Below, piece after piece: positions 42,901 through 50,594 of a stretch of 64,000 nt of DNA. Position numbers and translations under genes: made by a program. Under the pieces are notes generated by a model. That model ran no database searches. It saw only the letters and a list, made by a program, of their open reading frames with translations, and was not told where the DNA came from. Each line of letters starts with the position of its first letter. The first letter of the stretch is position 1. The stretch is from contig NZ_CP091037.1 in assembly GCF_021534965.1 (NCBI RefSeq), positions 2,611,501-2,675,500 of the forward strand, given 5' to 3'. Origin of the DNA: Muricauda sp. SCSIO 65647 (lineage in GTDB: Bacteria; Bacteroidota; Bacteroidia; Flavobacteriales; Flavobacteriaceae).

Positions 42901-43062
42901 ATGACCTATTATGGTGTGAACTACTATTTGTCTGGTTTACATTCTTATGCCTCGGGAGACCCGGTCCCAATTCCCAATTGGGTCTATATCGTTGTCTTTT
43001 CCATTTTCGTTATCAGTAGCTTGGCATTTTTCAAGAATAGAAAGGATCCAATAAAGTATTGA
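39940..43062 (+). CDS. ccsBA: Fused cytochrome c biogenesis protein CcsBA (ResB-CcsA)
   Basis: System II cytochrome c synthase: it moves heme across the inner membrane and attaches it to CXXCH motifs. The 1040-residue protein joins ResB (CcsB; about residues 1-450, with ENDYGTSAAQK) to CcsA (about 720-1040), a known fusion in Bacteroidota. The CcsA part has the WWD heme-binding motif in ANESWGRYWGWDAKETWALV (about 931-950) and histidines flanking it. About ten transmembrane segments are seen. It is divergent from the cytochrome operon region and shares a CRP/FNR-like site with the hexaheme gene, so it probably matures the cytochromes encoded next door. Confidence 0.95.
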   Translation: MKKVFDAILKPLSPFFNTKAAAVYLLVFAASIGVATFIENDYGTSAAQKMVYQAWWFELLLLLFGITVIANIRKFRMIQQKKWALLIIHIGIIVILIGAALTRYMGYEGMMHIRENDSSSSFLSSNNYLKFHVKKAGKDFYFDDPVLFASLGNNRWEQSYLLDEDLIKAKVTRFVPNPRRVLGEADDGKPTLQVVTSGPNGREDHFIAQDKTERIGNMLFNFGDSLLARAINIRYHQDALMIKPIMALTQTNMTTHQRDTLLPNRFSPLLLNVLYSDGFNTFVFSDFKKKGQLQIESEDSKVKNESIVALALDIAVNDEIKKTYIYGKKGNPGGSKTLAFNDMVLSVSYGAKEMAVPFSIRLNDFIMDKYPGTNSASSYASEVTLIDTENDVALDYRIYMNNILNYGGHRFFQSSFDTDEKGTYLSVNSDFWGTLISYIGYALLTLGMVMALFSKKTRFHQVSQKIKKIRANRSALALLALLVSFIGNTQPTENTEYAAHAVQVSHAEQFSRLIVQDFKGRMKPVHTLSREVFRKVARKESMFGLTADQLLLSLFADKETWQKAPLVKLGKHEDLREKLKLQNEHAAYADFFDGNGKYILLDEVREAYALEPADRGVYEKELLKVDERVNVLRMAFSGRLLKLVPVPNDPNNIWVSITAHVHGPDDVHGSSDSITDMFDAYGNTLKEAMATGNYINADLVLDKLYAYQQEHGGEIIPSKSKVKAEIALNESKVFTRLAVFYILLGILLLGLLFVSVFKPSLNLKGIYKLLLLLILLGFLSHTIGLVLRWYVSERAPWSNGYESMIYIAWTATLAGLIFTRKSLGGLAATTVLAAIILFVATLSFLDPEITPLVPVLKSYWLTIHVSLVAGSYGFLMLGAIIGLINLALMTFMRESNADRVKRIVKEMSYVSELTLIGGLFMLSVGTYLGGIWANESWGRYWGWDAKETWALVTILIYAFILHMRLIPKFRGLFAYNLASIFGLASVIMTYYGVNYYLSGLHSYASGDPVPIPNWVYIVVFSIFVISSLAFFKNRKDPIKY

Positions 43063-43183
43063 AAATACTAGGTGCGGTTTTTAAATGTGATCATGATTTT
43101 TGACCTGCCTACAACTCTTATACACAGTAAGGTTGCCGCTTTTTCAATTTCGAAAATGTATGCTCTCTTTTTAGGGTAGGCAC

Positions 43184-43969
43184 TTACTCTACCAAAGTTC
43201 CATTTTCAAGAATAAGCTCATAGCTATATCCCGCACCAAAGTCTTTGTTGAGTGTCACGACGGCACGAACAGTGATTTTCGAACCCTCGGTTACCAATGC
43301 GTTTGAGGTGACGACCAAATCATAGTCATCTTTGCTTCCATCACGTAGGTGTAGCCAATTACGGCCCATTATGCCGGGATTTATCTTTACACAGGTGCCG
43401 CTAATCTCTACCGAATGCCCCTCGTACTTCTTGGGGTCTTTTAACAATTCGGCTATTGTGGTGTGGCCTTTGAATTCAATTGTTTTTTCGGTATGGGTCT
43501 GAATATCTTCTTTTGTCACTTCGCCTTTTTCCATGACCGGATTACTCTTGGGTTCAGCCTTGGCCAAGGTACTATGATCCTTTTCAGACACTAGGTTTGT
43601 GACCAGGTAGATTTTTTTGAATATCCTATCGTGTTCTCTGCTTTCAAAATCGGTTTTTAACAATCCGCCCCTATAAAAATAGGTTTCTCCTTTTTTCGCA
43701 TCCATTTTTCGAGTAGCGATCCAAAATTCTTCTTGGCCTTCTTTGACCCTAAGGTATACATATCTTGTTGCGTGAAGCACCTCTTGTACAATGACTGAAT
43801 GTAATTTACCATGGGGCGATGCATTTTCATCCATGCCCAGCTGAGTCGATGAATTTGGTGAATCTTTGGTGTTAACGACAGGCTCAATAACTTTTGGACC
43901 GTTATGGCAAGCAGACATAATGAGCATGGCCCAGATAATCAATGGTATGTATTTAAATTTTGAAATCAT
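43184..43969 (-). CDS. OB-fold lipoprotein of the cytochrome island
   Basis: The ATG at 43969 gives a lipoprotein signal peptide (lipobox IMSAC) and about 260 residues. The N-terminal half is a small beta-rich domain (HSVIVQEVLHATRYVYLRVKE), the linker is Lys/Glu-rich, and the C-terminal part (about 165-260) is an OB-fold with KINPGIMGRNWLHLRDGSK, the GRNW(L/V)HL(R/Q)DG pattern I recall from periplasmic proteins next to multiheme cytochromes in other phyla. It may bind a cytochrome or nucleotide-like ligand. It is the last gene of the minus-strand cytochrome run. An upstream start at 44008 is unlikely. Confidence 0.7.
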   Translation of the reverse strand: MISKFKYIPLIIWAMLIMSACHNGPKVIEPVVNTKDSPNSSTQLGMDENASPHGKLHSVIVQEVLHATRYVYLRVKEGQEEFWIATRKMDAKKGETYFYRGGLLKTDFESREHDRIFKKIYLVTNLVSEKDHSTLAKAEPKSNPVMEKGEVTKEDIQTHTEKTIEFKGHTTIAELLKDPKKYEGHSVEISGTCVKINPGIMGRNWLHLRDGSKDDYDLVVTSNALVTEGSKITVRAVVTLNKDFGAGYSYELILENGTLVE

Positions 43970-44039
43970 TGTTTTTCTTTTGCTTGAAAGTCTTGATGTT
44001 GATTGCAAACCTTGTCTTACGTACCGGCTTAGGGATTTT

Positions 44040-45260
44040 TCATAGAAAAGAAACCTGTTCGGCTATAACGGTATCCATTTCCTTTACGGAAATCGATGGG
44101 TTTGTTCGCCTTTTTACCTTTCGTATGATTCGATCTGTGACCATTTTGACCATCTGGGAATCATATTCTCCAGAATCAGTTTCAAAATAGTGCATTACCT
44201 TTTGGTTTACTAGAATCTTATATTCGGCCAAAAATGCTCTTAACGGTGCCTTTTGAAGCCATTCTATATACACTGAAAGCTCTTCGGCAATTATCTCATG
44301 TACCTTACCGATGGCAGCCATTCTTTTTCCCTTGGTATTCTCTAGATCCATGGAAATGGTATCCAAATCATAAAGTAAAACGCTTTCATTGCGCGATAGG
44401 TCTTTGTTGATGTTGCATGGCACCGCCAAATCTATCAAGAGCATGGGATCTGTTCTGACAATAGGTATATTTTTCACAAGGTCAGCGCAATTGCTGGCCG
44501 CACCTACGATAACATCAAAACCGTGAAAATCGTTTCTCAACACTTTGTCCCAGTCATATACTTTGGCATGATGTTTTGTTGCCAAGGCAATTGCCTTTTC
44601 TTTGGTACGATTACTAACGTATATGTTTTTGAAGTTGAATTTAGAGTTATACTTGAACAGCTGCATAACAATATCTCCCGCTCCTATGAACAATACCTTC
44701 TTTTCTTTTGAGGTTTTGGCGTAGGTATGGTCAATCACTTTCAGGGCCTTATATGCAATTGAGGTCGTGCCGTCTCTAAAAAGGGTTTCGTTACTGATAC
44801 GCTTATGGCTCTTGAACACTGTTTGCATGGCACGTTCCAACAAAGACCCTTGTAGTTTGAGTTCCATCGAAAAATGATATGCCTTTTTTATTTGATGTAC
44901 GATCTCTACATCTCCGATAACCGAGGAGGCAAGACCGGATGAAACTTCCAATAGGTGCAGTACCGTTTTTTCTGTTGTATTGCCGCACTTGAACAAGTGT
45001 GAAGTCTCCATACCGCTGTTTGGAAACTTTGTATTGATCAAGAGATTGCGTATTGCCACAGCTGGTGTGGTGACTGATTCAAAGTATATTTCAGTTCGGT
45101 TACAAGTGACCAAAAGCAATAACCCTGAAATGTCAGGAAAGGTTTCACGGATGTGGGCCACCAAGTCTTTCTTTTCCTCTTTCGGAATATGGAACACCTC
45201 CCGTTGTGCGACCGAAGCCGTTTTGTGTGAAATGCTGATATAGCGAAGCGACTTTTCCAT
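44040..45260 (-). CDS. hemA: Divergent glutamyl-tRNA reductase HemA
   Basis: Glutamyl-tRNA reductase makes glutamate-1-semialdehyde, the first committed precursor of heme. The 406-residue protein has the catalytic Cys in LVTCNRTEIYF (about residue 53), the conserved His in HLLEVSSGLASSVIG, an NADPH-binding FIGAGDIVMQL and a C-terminal dimerisation helix. It differs from typical HemA: the usual GEPQILGQ reads GDVEIVHQ (Glu to Asp near 117), and similarity looks low overall. Given its place in a cytochrome operon it may be a second, dedicated copy, which needs a genome check. Confidence 0.88.
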   Translation of the reverse strand: MEKSLRYISISHKTASVAQREVFHIPKEEKKDLVAHIRETFPDISGLLLLVTCNRTEIYFESVTTPAVAIRNLLINTKFPNSGMETSHLFKCGNTTEKTVLHLLEVSSGLASSVIGDVEIVHQIKKAYHFSMELKLQGSLLERAMQTVFKSHKRISNETLFRDGTTSIAYKALKVIDHTYAKTSKEKKVLFIGAGDIVMQLFKYNSKFNFKNIYVSNRTKEKAIALATKHHAKVYDWDKVLRNDFHGFDVIVGAASNCADLVKNIPIVRTDPMLLIDLAVPCNINKDLSRNESVLLYDLDTISMDLENTKGKRMAAIGKVHEIIAEELSVYIEWLQKAPLRAFLAEYKILVNQKVMHYFETDSGEYDSQMVKMVTDRIIRKVKRRTNPSISVKEMDTVIAEQVSFL

Positions 45261-45364
45261 AAATGAATACTATTGATCTTTAAACTCAAATGCTATTGAT
45301 TCTCTTGAACCCCTATTCCATCTTTTCCCTAAAACATTTCGGCACAAAGGGGCAAGGCCATTTA

Positions 45365-45763
45365 CTATTCTTTCATTGTTCTCATATAGTTGACCACCAA
45401 CCACATATCTTCTTCATCAGGAATTTTCTTTTCATAATTCGGCATATCGTCCCTTCCTATATAGCTCTTATAGAAAATGGCTCCATCGCTTTGTGCATGA
45501 AATTCTTCTGAAGAAAAATCCCCCAGATCACCTTCTACTTCATCGGCCTTGGGTCCGTCTCCATAACCTTCCTTGCCATGGCAAGACTTGCAATGTTTGT
45601 TGTACAAAGATTTTCCAATGCTCAAATCGACGGTGGGGTCGGTAGGGTTTTTCATTTTTTCATACTTTTCGGGCACTACCCATTCTTCTTGAAACTCATT
45701 GGTAAAGGAGTGAAGAGCGAACGATATAATTGCGATAATGATCAAATTCTTGACTGTTTTCAT
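45365..45763 (-). CDS. Soluble monoheme cytochrome c
   Basis: A 132-residue periplasmic cytochrome with a signal peptide, a heme attachment motif CKSCH at about residue 58, and a probable distal Met in RDDMPNYE near residue 104, as in class I cytochromes c. The protein is acidic. It is encoded between the membrane-anchored protein gene and hemA, and would be the natural shuttle from the NrfD/iron-sulfur module to outer-membrane partners. Confidence 0.9.
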   Translation of the reverse strand: MKTVKNLIIIAIISFALHSFTNEFQEEWVVPEKYEKMKNPTDPTVDLSIGKSLYNKHCKSCHGKEGYGDGPKADEVEGDLGDFSSEEFHAQSDGAIFYKSYIGRDDMPNYEKKIPDEEDMWLVVNYMRTMKE

Positions 45764-45836
45764 ATTTTGACTATTTATTATTCACTTGTTGATATTCAAA
45801 AACAATGCCTGTTTATATATTTTTTGAAAATCCAAT

Positions 45837-46739
45837 TTATTGATTCTCTGTTTTTAACTCTAATGCTGTCCCTTCTTTTTTGATCTTATATAAGTTTATG
45901 CAGGTATAGACGAAATTTGCCCAGATTCCCAGCAACAATATGGTCAATACCACATACATCCAGATTGGGGCCGCCTCTGACCATAATGTGTTTTTTTCTT
46001 CACTGGGCAACTCGTTGAAAACACCCCAATTTTCTGTTTTCTTTTGAACGACATCCCCATAATCGTCGTGATCCTCAATAATGGTGTACACTGTTACATC
46101 GCCATTTGCATCTCCGGGCAGGTCTGTGGGCATTTCAAATTCATATTCCCCACTTTCGATGACCCCTTCATCAATGGTCATCTTAGATAACATACCTTCT
46201 ACCGAAATGATGACATCAGTCTCTTCCAAAGGTATTTGAACCCCCAGACTATCAAGGGTATGGGCTTTTATCGAAACGGTCTTTATACTATCTTTTTCAA
46301 TTAAATTTAAATTCAGGTGTACATCTTTTATGCTGATTTCCCTCTCTTTACCGCCCAACTCGTCCGTGCCTTCAAAAACTGCCCTGAAATTGATTTTTCC
46401 TTCCGAATCCAATAAATAAGACTGGTTTTCAGGAAGTGCAATTTGGGCAATGCCATCTTTGGAGGTATTTGATGAACCCAATTGTACCGTTTCATCTTCC
46501 AAAAAATTGAAGAACTCTATTTTGGCACCGTACACGGGAACCCTATCTTTTCGGTCTTTTTTGTTTGCTGCGATGAAACGCACTTCAAGAATTCGGGAAT
46601 TATCATGTTGTTTAATCGTTTTAAGATTAAACCTTATTCTATAATCGCTTATGTCATGTTCTTGGGCCTTGGCATTGGGGGCAATGAACAGGCCCATTAA
46701 TACTATAAGCAATGTATATTTAAAAAAACCGGTTCTCAT
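45837..46739 (-). CDS. Membrane-anchored periplasmic protein of the cytochrome island
   Basis: The 300-residue protein has a signal peptide ending near NAKAQ, a periplasmic part of two or three Ig-like or beta-sandwich domains (about 30-250) and one C-terminal transmembrane helix (MYVVLTILLLGIWANFVYTCI) followed by a short charged tail. There are no heme motifs. I do not recognise a family. It lies 5 bp after the NrfD gene and is probably a structural subunit that holds the periplasmic cytochrome near the membrane module; this is inference. Confidence 0.65.
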   Translation of the reverse strand: MRTGFFKYTLLIVLMGLFIAPNAKAQEHDISDYRIRFNLKTIKQHDNSRILEVRFIAANKKDRKDRVPVYGAKIEFFNFLEDETVQLGSSNTSKDGIAQIALPENQSYLLDSEGKINFRAVFEGTDELGGKEREISIKDVHLNLNLIEKDSIKTVSIKAHTLDSLGVQIPLEETDVIISVEGMLSKMTIDEGVIESGEYEFEMPTDLPGDANGDVTVYTIIEDHDDYGDVVQKKTENWGVFNELPSEEKNTLWSEAAPIWMYVVLTILLLGIWANFVYTCINLYKIKKEGTALELKTENQ

Positions 46740-46744
46740 CTTCG

Positions 46745-48082
46745 CTAAGGTTGGGTTACACTATCGGTGATTCTTTTTTCTTCCCTTTCATAATCTATAA
46801 TACCTGACATGGGAATGATGGGAACAAGCCTCATGATCAAGATGAAAAATAGGACAAAAGCCGCAATTCCTGCAAAACTCAATGCCCACTCAATCCATGT
46901 GGCCGAGTAATGTATAAATTCAGGACGGGTATCTTGTATGGGCAAATAGGGTGTTTCCAAAGTGGGCACAACTATTAAATATCTATTCAACCATAGCCCC
47001 AAAACGGCGATCACAGCGGCAAAAGTTATTGATTTTATCGTTCTGAATTTTTTGAAGAACAAGATGACCATGGGTACCAGTACCCCGATATAATTGGCAA
47101 AAATAAATTCCCAGAAATATTGGTTGAACAACGTATTCAATAAATTGGCATCATGCGTCTTATGGCTAAACCACCTAGAGAAATATTCGCTAAACGTAAA
47201 ATACCCGAACAGCAATGAAATAACCAACAAAATTATTCCCGCACCGATAAAATGCACTTTACGTATATAGTGTTCCAATTTAAAGTATTTACGAATCAGA
47301 TACATCGCAATGATGATAACACCAATGCCCGAATAGAGACCGGCAATAATGAAATATGGGGCAAAAATTGTACTGTTCCACCCAGGTTGTAAGGTCAAAC
47401 TGAATATCCAAGCCAAAACGGTATAGGCCACAATGGCCAACGCAATGATCATGGCAGACATGATTCGGGTTATTTTTTGTAACCTTTTGCGCTGGGTAGG
47501 GGTATCGCGGTATCCGATGGCGAGAAACGTATAGAGCTTTTTCCTCCATTTGGGTACATTTTCACTGTTATCACGGAGGATGGCAAAATCTGGAATAAAT
47601 GTTAGGTACAAATAAATAAAACACCCGATGAGGTCAGTGATTATGGCTATGATATCCCAAGTAATTGGGGATTGTATACGGGGATAGAGGAACAAATAAT
47701 GTAACCTGTCCAATCTGCCGATACAAAGCAAGATAAATATAGGACCGATAATCAGTGACACTACGGTAATGATTTCGACTATTCTTGATACCGAGTTTTT
47801 CCAAGGCGTTTTAAAGAAATGTAAAATGCCCGAAATGAACGCTCCCGAATAGCTTAAGCAGACAAAGAAGATAAAATTGATGATGTAAATGCCCCAAACT
47901 ACATTGTCTCTCATTCCCGTGACCTCATGTCCTTTGAGTACTTGAATGATAAAAGCTACCAGCCCCCATACAATAAACCAAACTAAGATACCGATCCATA
48001 TCTTAGACCATTTGGTGGTTTTCAAAACCATGGGCAAAAACTCTTTGGCCAATTCCTTTTTTCTAATATTTGCATCTATCAT
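46745..48082 (-). CDS. NrfD/PsrC-type quinol-interacting membrane subunit
   Basis: A 445-residue polytopic protein with about ten transmembrane segments, of the NrfD/polysulfide reductase PsrC family (YGWxxWGxY-like start seen as VVWGIYIINFIFFVCLSYSGAF). Such subunits exchange electrons between the quinone pool and a periplasmic iron-sulfur protein. The iron-sulfur gene is 15 bp upstream, so both form an inner-membrane module. No molybdopterin catalytic subunit is encoded anywhere in the run, so it probably feeds cytochromes instead. Confidence 0.9.
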   Translation of the reverse strand: MIDANIRKKELAKEFLPMVLKTTKWSKIWIGILVWFIVWGLVAFIIQVLKGHEVTGMRDNVVWGIYIINFIFFVCLSYSGAFISGILHFFKTPWKNSVSRIVEIITVVSLIIGPIFILLCIGRLDRLHYLFLYPRIQSPITWDIIAIITDLIGCFIYLYLTFIPDFAILRDNSENVPKWRKKLYTFLAIGYRDTPTQRKRLQKITRIMSAMIIALAIVAYTVLAWIFSLTLQPGWNSTIFAPYFIIAGLYSGIGVIIIAMYLIRKYFKLEHYIRKVHFIGAGIILLVISLLFGYFTFSEYFSRWFSHKTHDANLLNTLFNQYFWEFIFANYIGVLVPMVILFFKKFRTIKSITFAAVIAVLGLWLNRYLIVVPTLETPYLPIQDTRPEFIHYSATWIEWALSFAGIAAFVLFFILIMRLVPIIPMSGIIDYEREEKRITDSVTQP

Positions 48083-48097
48083 AGAGTGCCGTTTACT

Positions 48098-49081
48098 TTA
48101 AATTTTACCTTGTTCTTTCAGGTCTTTGACAAAAGGAACATCTTTATATCTTTCAATGATCTCTTCGTCAACATCAAAGCCTCGTTCTAACGGAAATTGC
48201 CTATTGACCGCAGGCAAGTAATACACATTGGGTTTTGTGCCCAAATGTTCTAAATGTCTATATCCTCCCCTATCGTTTATCAATTCTGAAAATCGTACGG
48301 TTTCTTCCCCATTGGTGACCATGTCTTCATTTTTGTCACCAAAATAAATGGCCCCCATTGGGCAAGACGATGCACAATGCGGCAGTTTGCCCTGTCTGAG
48401 CATATCTGGACAAAAATCACACTTCATCACTGTGCCCTCGGTTCCGGGAACGCTCGTTTCGGGAGAATACGGCTGGCTGGTATCATCGAACTTGGGCTTA
48501 TGGCTCCAAGTAAACTGGCGAGCGGAATAGGGGCAACTGGTGATACAAAACTTACAACCTATGCACCGATCATTGTCTATCAAAACAATGCCGTCATCCC
48601 GTTTGAATGTGGCTCCGGTCGGGCAGACCGTCACACATGGAGGTTCGTCACAATGATAGCAGGGCTTTGGAAACCAATAGGGCGACGCTTCTTCATGGTC
48701 TTGAATAAGCTGAATTTTCATGAACTCTTCATGATAGTCAAGATTATGGGCCTTTTGACAGCTTTCGACACAGTTTCTGGCATTTTTACATTTGGCCAGG
48801 TCGATTACCATGACAAATTTTCGGTCTGGAATTCCATTTCTTGATTCGGCCGGGGTGATATGTGCCTCGGGGTATTTGTTTATGCTTTCTGCATCTACCT
48901 CTACCATTTTACCATCAGGGGTAAGTACCCTGATCTTTTCATTCGATGCCTTTAGTTCTTCCTCTGATGCCAAATTGGCCAGTAAAGTGGCGCCTGCGAC
49001 AGTGGTTGCACCAGACATTAGCCCCAGCTTTAAGAATTTACGTCTGTTGGTGCCCTCTTTTTTAGTGTTTTCTTTTTCCAT
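48098..49081 (-). CDS. Tat-exported four-cluster iron-sulfur protein (HybA/NrfC type)
   Basis: The 327-residue protein has a twin-arginine signal (NRRKFLKLG) and four cysteine groups for [4Fe-4S] clusters: C141/C144/C149/C153, C173/C176/C179/C183, C221/C224/C236/C240 and C98/C104/C108. In the last group, the position expected to be the second Cys is Ala (CKNARNCVESC), so that cluster has three Cys at the canonical sites. It would carry electrons from NrfD into the periplasm. The Tat motif means it folds with its clusters before export. Confidence 0.92.
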   Translation of the reverse strand: MEKENTKKEGTNRRKFLKLGLMSGATTVAGATLLANLASEEELKASNEKIRVLTPDGKMVEVDAESINKYPEAHITPAESRNGIPDRKFVMVIDLAKCKNARNCVESCQKAHNLDYHEEFMKIQLIQDHEEASPYWFPKPCYHCDEPPCVTVCPTGATFKRDDGIVLIDNDRCIGCKFCITSCPYSARQFTWSHKPKFDDTSQPYSPETSVPGTEGTVMKCDFCPDMLRQGKLPHCASSCPMGAIYFGDKNEDMVTNGEETVRFSELINDRGGYRHLEHLGTKPNVYYLPAVNRQFPLERGFDVDEEIIERYKDVPFVKDLKEQGKI

Positions 49082-49157
49082 ATTTGACTTTAATTCTGCA
49101 AACCACTATTTAGAAAATAAACCTATTGAATTTGTCTCTCCTAGTTATAAAATAGGT

Positions 49158-50015
49158 CTAGAAGTTGTAATTCCTTGTGATATTGAATCCGAACAGAATT
49201 TGACCCCTGAAAAAATCGTTTGTGTTTTTTATATAGTTCTGTTGTGGCACAATACCGTTCATATTGGTTATAAACAATTGAAAAGCATGGGCAGATGTGG
49301 CAAACTCGAATCCCAAACTGATTCCAGGCTCAGGGTCAATAGCCAATCGTTCACCATTTAAATGGTGCGTAAAGGGTTGACTGTAATCCCATAGTATGGA
49401 GGTTTGATCGCTTATTTTGTATCGCCCGCCGAAAGCTATACCGATCACATCGTTCCGCATCCTGTCTTCAACAAGGTTGAAATGTGAAATACTTGGTGCC
49501 AATTGCATGGAAAGCTTAGGACTGAACCTGCGGGCAATGATCAATTGGTTAAAGTAAGAGTACCGATATTGATCTAAACTGAAATTCTCTTTTTTTCTTG
49601 CATCAATGGTGAAATTGCCATAATAGGATACGCTCACCGGAATTCTGCCAGATCGGGTTTGATTTATAATGCCCACCTTCCAGTTAAAGTCTTGCAGACG
49701 ATCAAATTTAGTGGTTCCGAATCCAAGGGTCAATCTTTCGTGTATGGCATATGCGACGCCAATACGAATGTTCGAAGGTCCCCAAAACCCCAACATATCG
49801 TTGTTGCCCCCATCGATGAGTCCAAATCTGTGAGACATCTGAACCTCTAAAGTATTCTTCGAAAAGAGTACATTGTTGGGGTTGTCAATGATAAATGAAC
49901 TTTCAAACGCAGGGCGTTCAGGTTTATCAATAACGGAATCCTTTGCTTTTTCTTGGGAAAAGATATAAAAGGGAAAGAGCAACAGTGCAAAGTATATTCT
50001 TATAGTGTTTTTCAT
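49158..50015 (-). CDS. DUF5777-type outer-membrane beta-barrel protein
   Basis: A 285-residue exported protein with a signal peptide and alternating amphipathic strands with aromatic residues near strand ends, finishing in NITRNYNF. It matches my recollection of the DUF5777 barrel family (NPNNVLFSKNTLEVQMSHRFGLIDGG). The size fits a small barrel of 12 or so strands. In porin-cytochrome systems of other phyla such a barrel holds a cytochrome inside the outer membrane; here it sits between the monoheme lipoprotein gene and the iron-sulfur gene. Role inferred from context. Confidence 0.75.
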   Translation of the reverse strand: MKNTIRIYFALLLFPFYIFSQEKAKDSVIDKPERPAFESSFIIDNPNNVLFSKNTLEVQMSHRFGLIDGGNNDMLGFWGPSNIRIGVAYAIHERLTLGFGTTKFDRLQDFNWKVGIINQTRSGRIPVSVSYYGNFTIDARKKENFSLDQYRYSYFNQLIIARRFSPKLSMQLAPSISHFNLVEDRMRNDVIGIAFGGRYKISDQTSILWDYSQPFTHHLNGERLAIDPEPGISLGFEFATSAHAFQLFITNMNGIVPQQNYIKNTNDFFRGQILFGFNITRNYNF

Positions 50016-50032
50016 ATTTAACGTCTTAATAT

Positions 50033-50422
50033 TTAGTTATTCTCGGCACCCCGATCTATCCAACCCTTTATTAGGGCAATCTCGTCTGTAGTCAACGAAA
50101 AACCAGCTTCTACAGGGTGTTCGTTACCAGGTAAATTTTTGAAAAACTCACTATTCTCGCCATCTCCGAGAATTACATATTCGGGTACAATCGCATTGTA
50201 TGCATTTCCTTCGGTCAAATCTGGATTGGCAATTCTACCATCATGGCAAGTCGTACAATCCCTACCATCAATTGAGAAAAGCGGTAAGATGTCATCCCCA
50301 AAAGAAATAGGCTGATCTATCGGTATATCTGGAATCTCTTCTTCTACTATTTGGTCATAGTAACAAGAAAGAAATAGTAAACATAAACTGCTTACCAAGA
50401 TTATCTGTAATCGTTTTTTCAT
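50033..50422 (-). CDS. Monoheme cytochrome c lipoprotein
   Basis: A lipoprotein (lipobox LFLSC, Cys20) of 129 residues with one heme motif CTTCH at about residues 56-60 in a FSIDGRDCTTCHDG context, a pattern used in planctomycete/Bacteroidota type cytochrome lipoproteins. The later SLTTDEIALIKGWIDRGAENN stretch is typical for the C-terminal helix of such cytochromes. It is encoded 17 bp before the barrel gene, so the lipid-anchored cytochrome probably contacts the barrel. Confidence 0.85.
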   Translation of the reverse strand: MKKRLQIILVSSLCLLFLSCYYDQIVEEEIPDIPIDQPISFGDDILPLFSIDGRDCTTCHDGRIANPDLTEGNAYNAIVPEYVILGDGENSEFFKNLPGNEHPVEAGFSLTTDEIALIKGWIDRGAENN

Positions 50423-50594
50423 GTTGTTTGTGGTATTAAATCATTGCTCCTTCCAATTGCTAAGGAATATTTGCCATTCTCATCGCATTGCATATCAACG
50501 GTCTTCAAGTGCCAAATACTTATCTCCATGCTAGGTCATATCATAGCCAATCTGCCTGAGCCGATTAGTTTTTAAAGAAAGCATCCTTTGGTAA

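Noticed and set aside
43082-43120. TGATCATGATTTTTGAC-like text after ccsBA as a third CRP/FNR-type site
   Set aside because: The half-site spacing is wrong compared with TGAT-N4-GTCA, and it lies after rather than before a gene.
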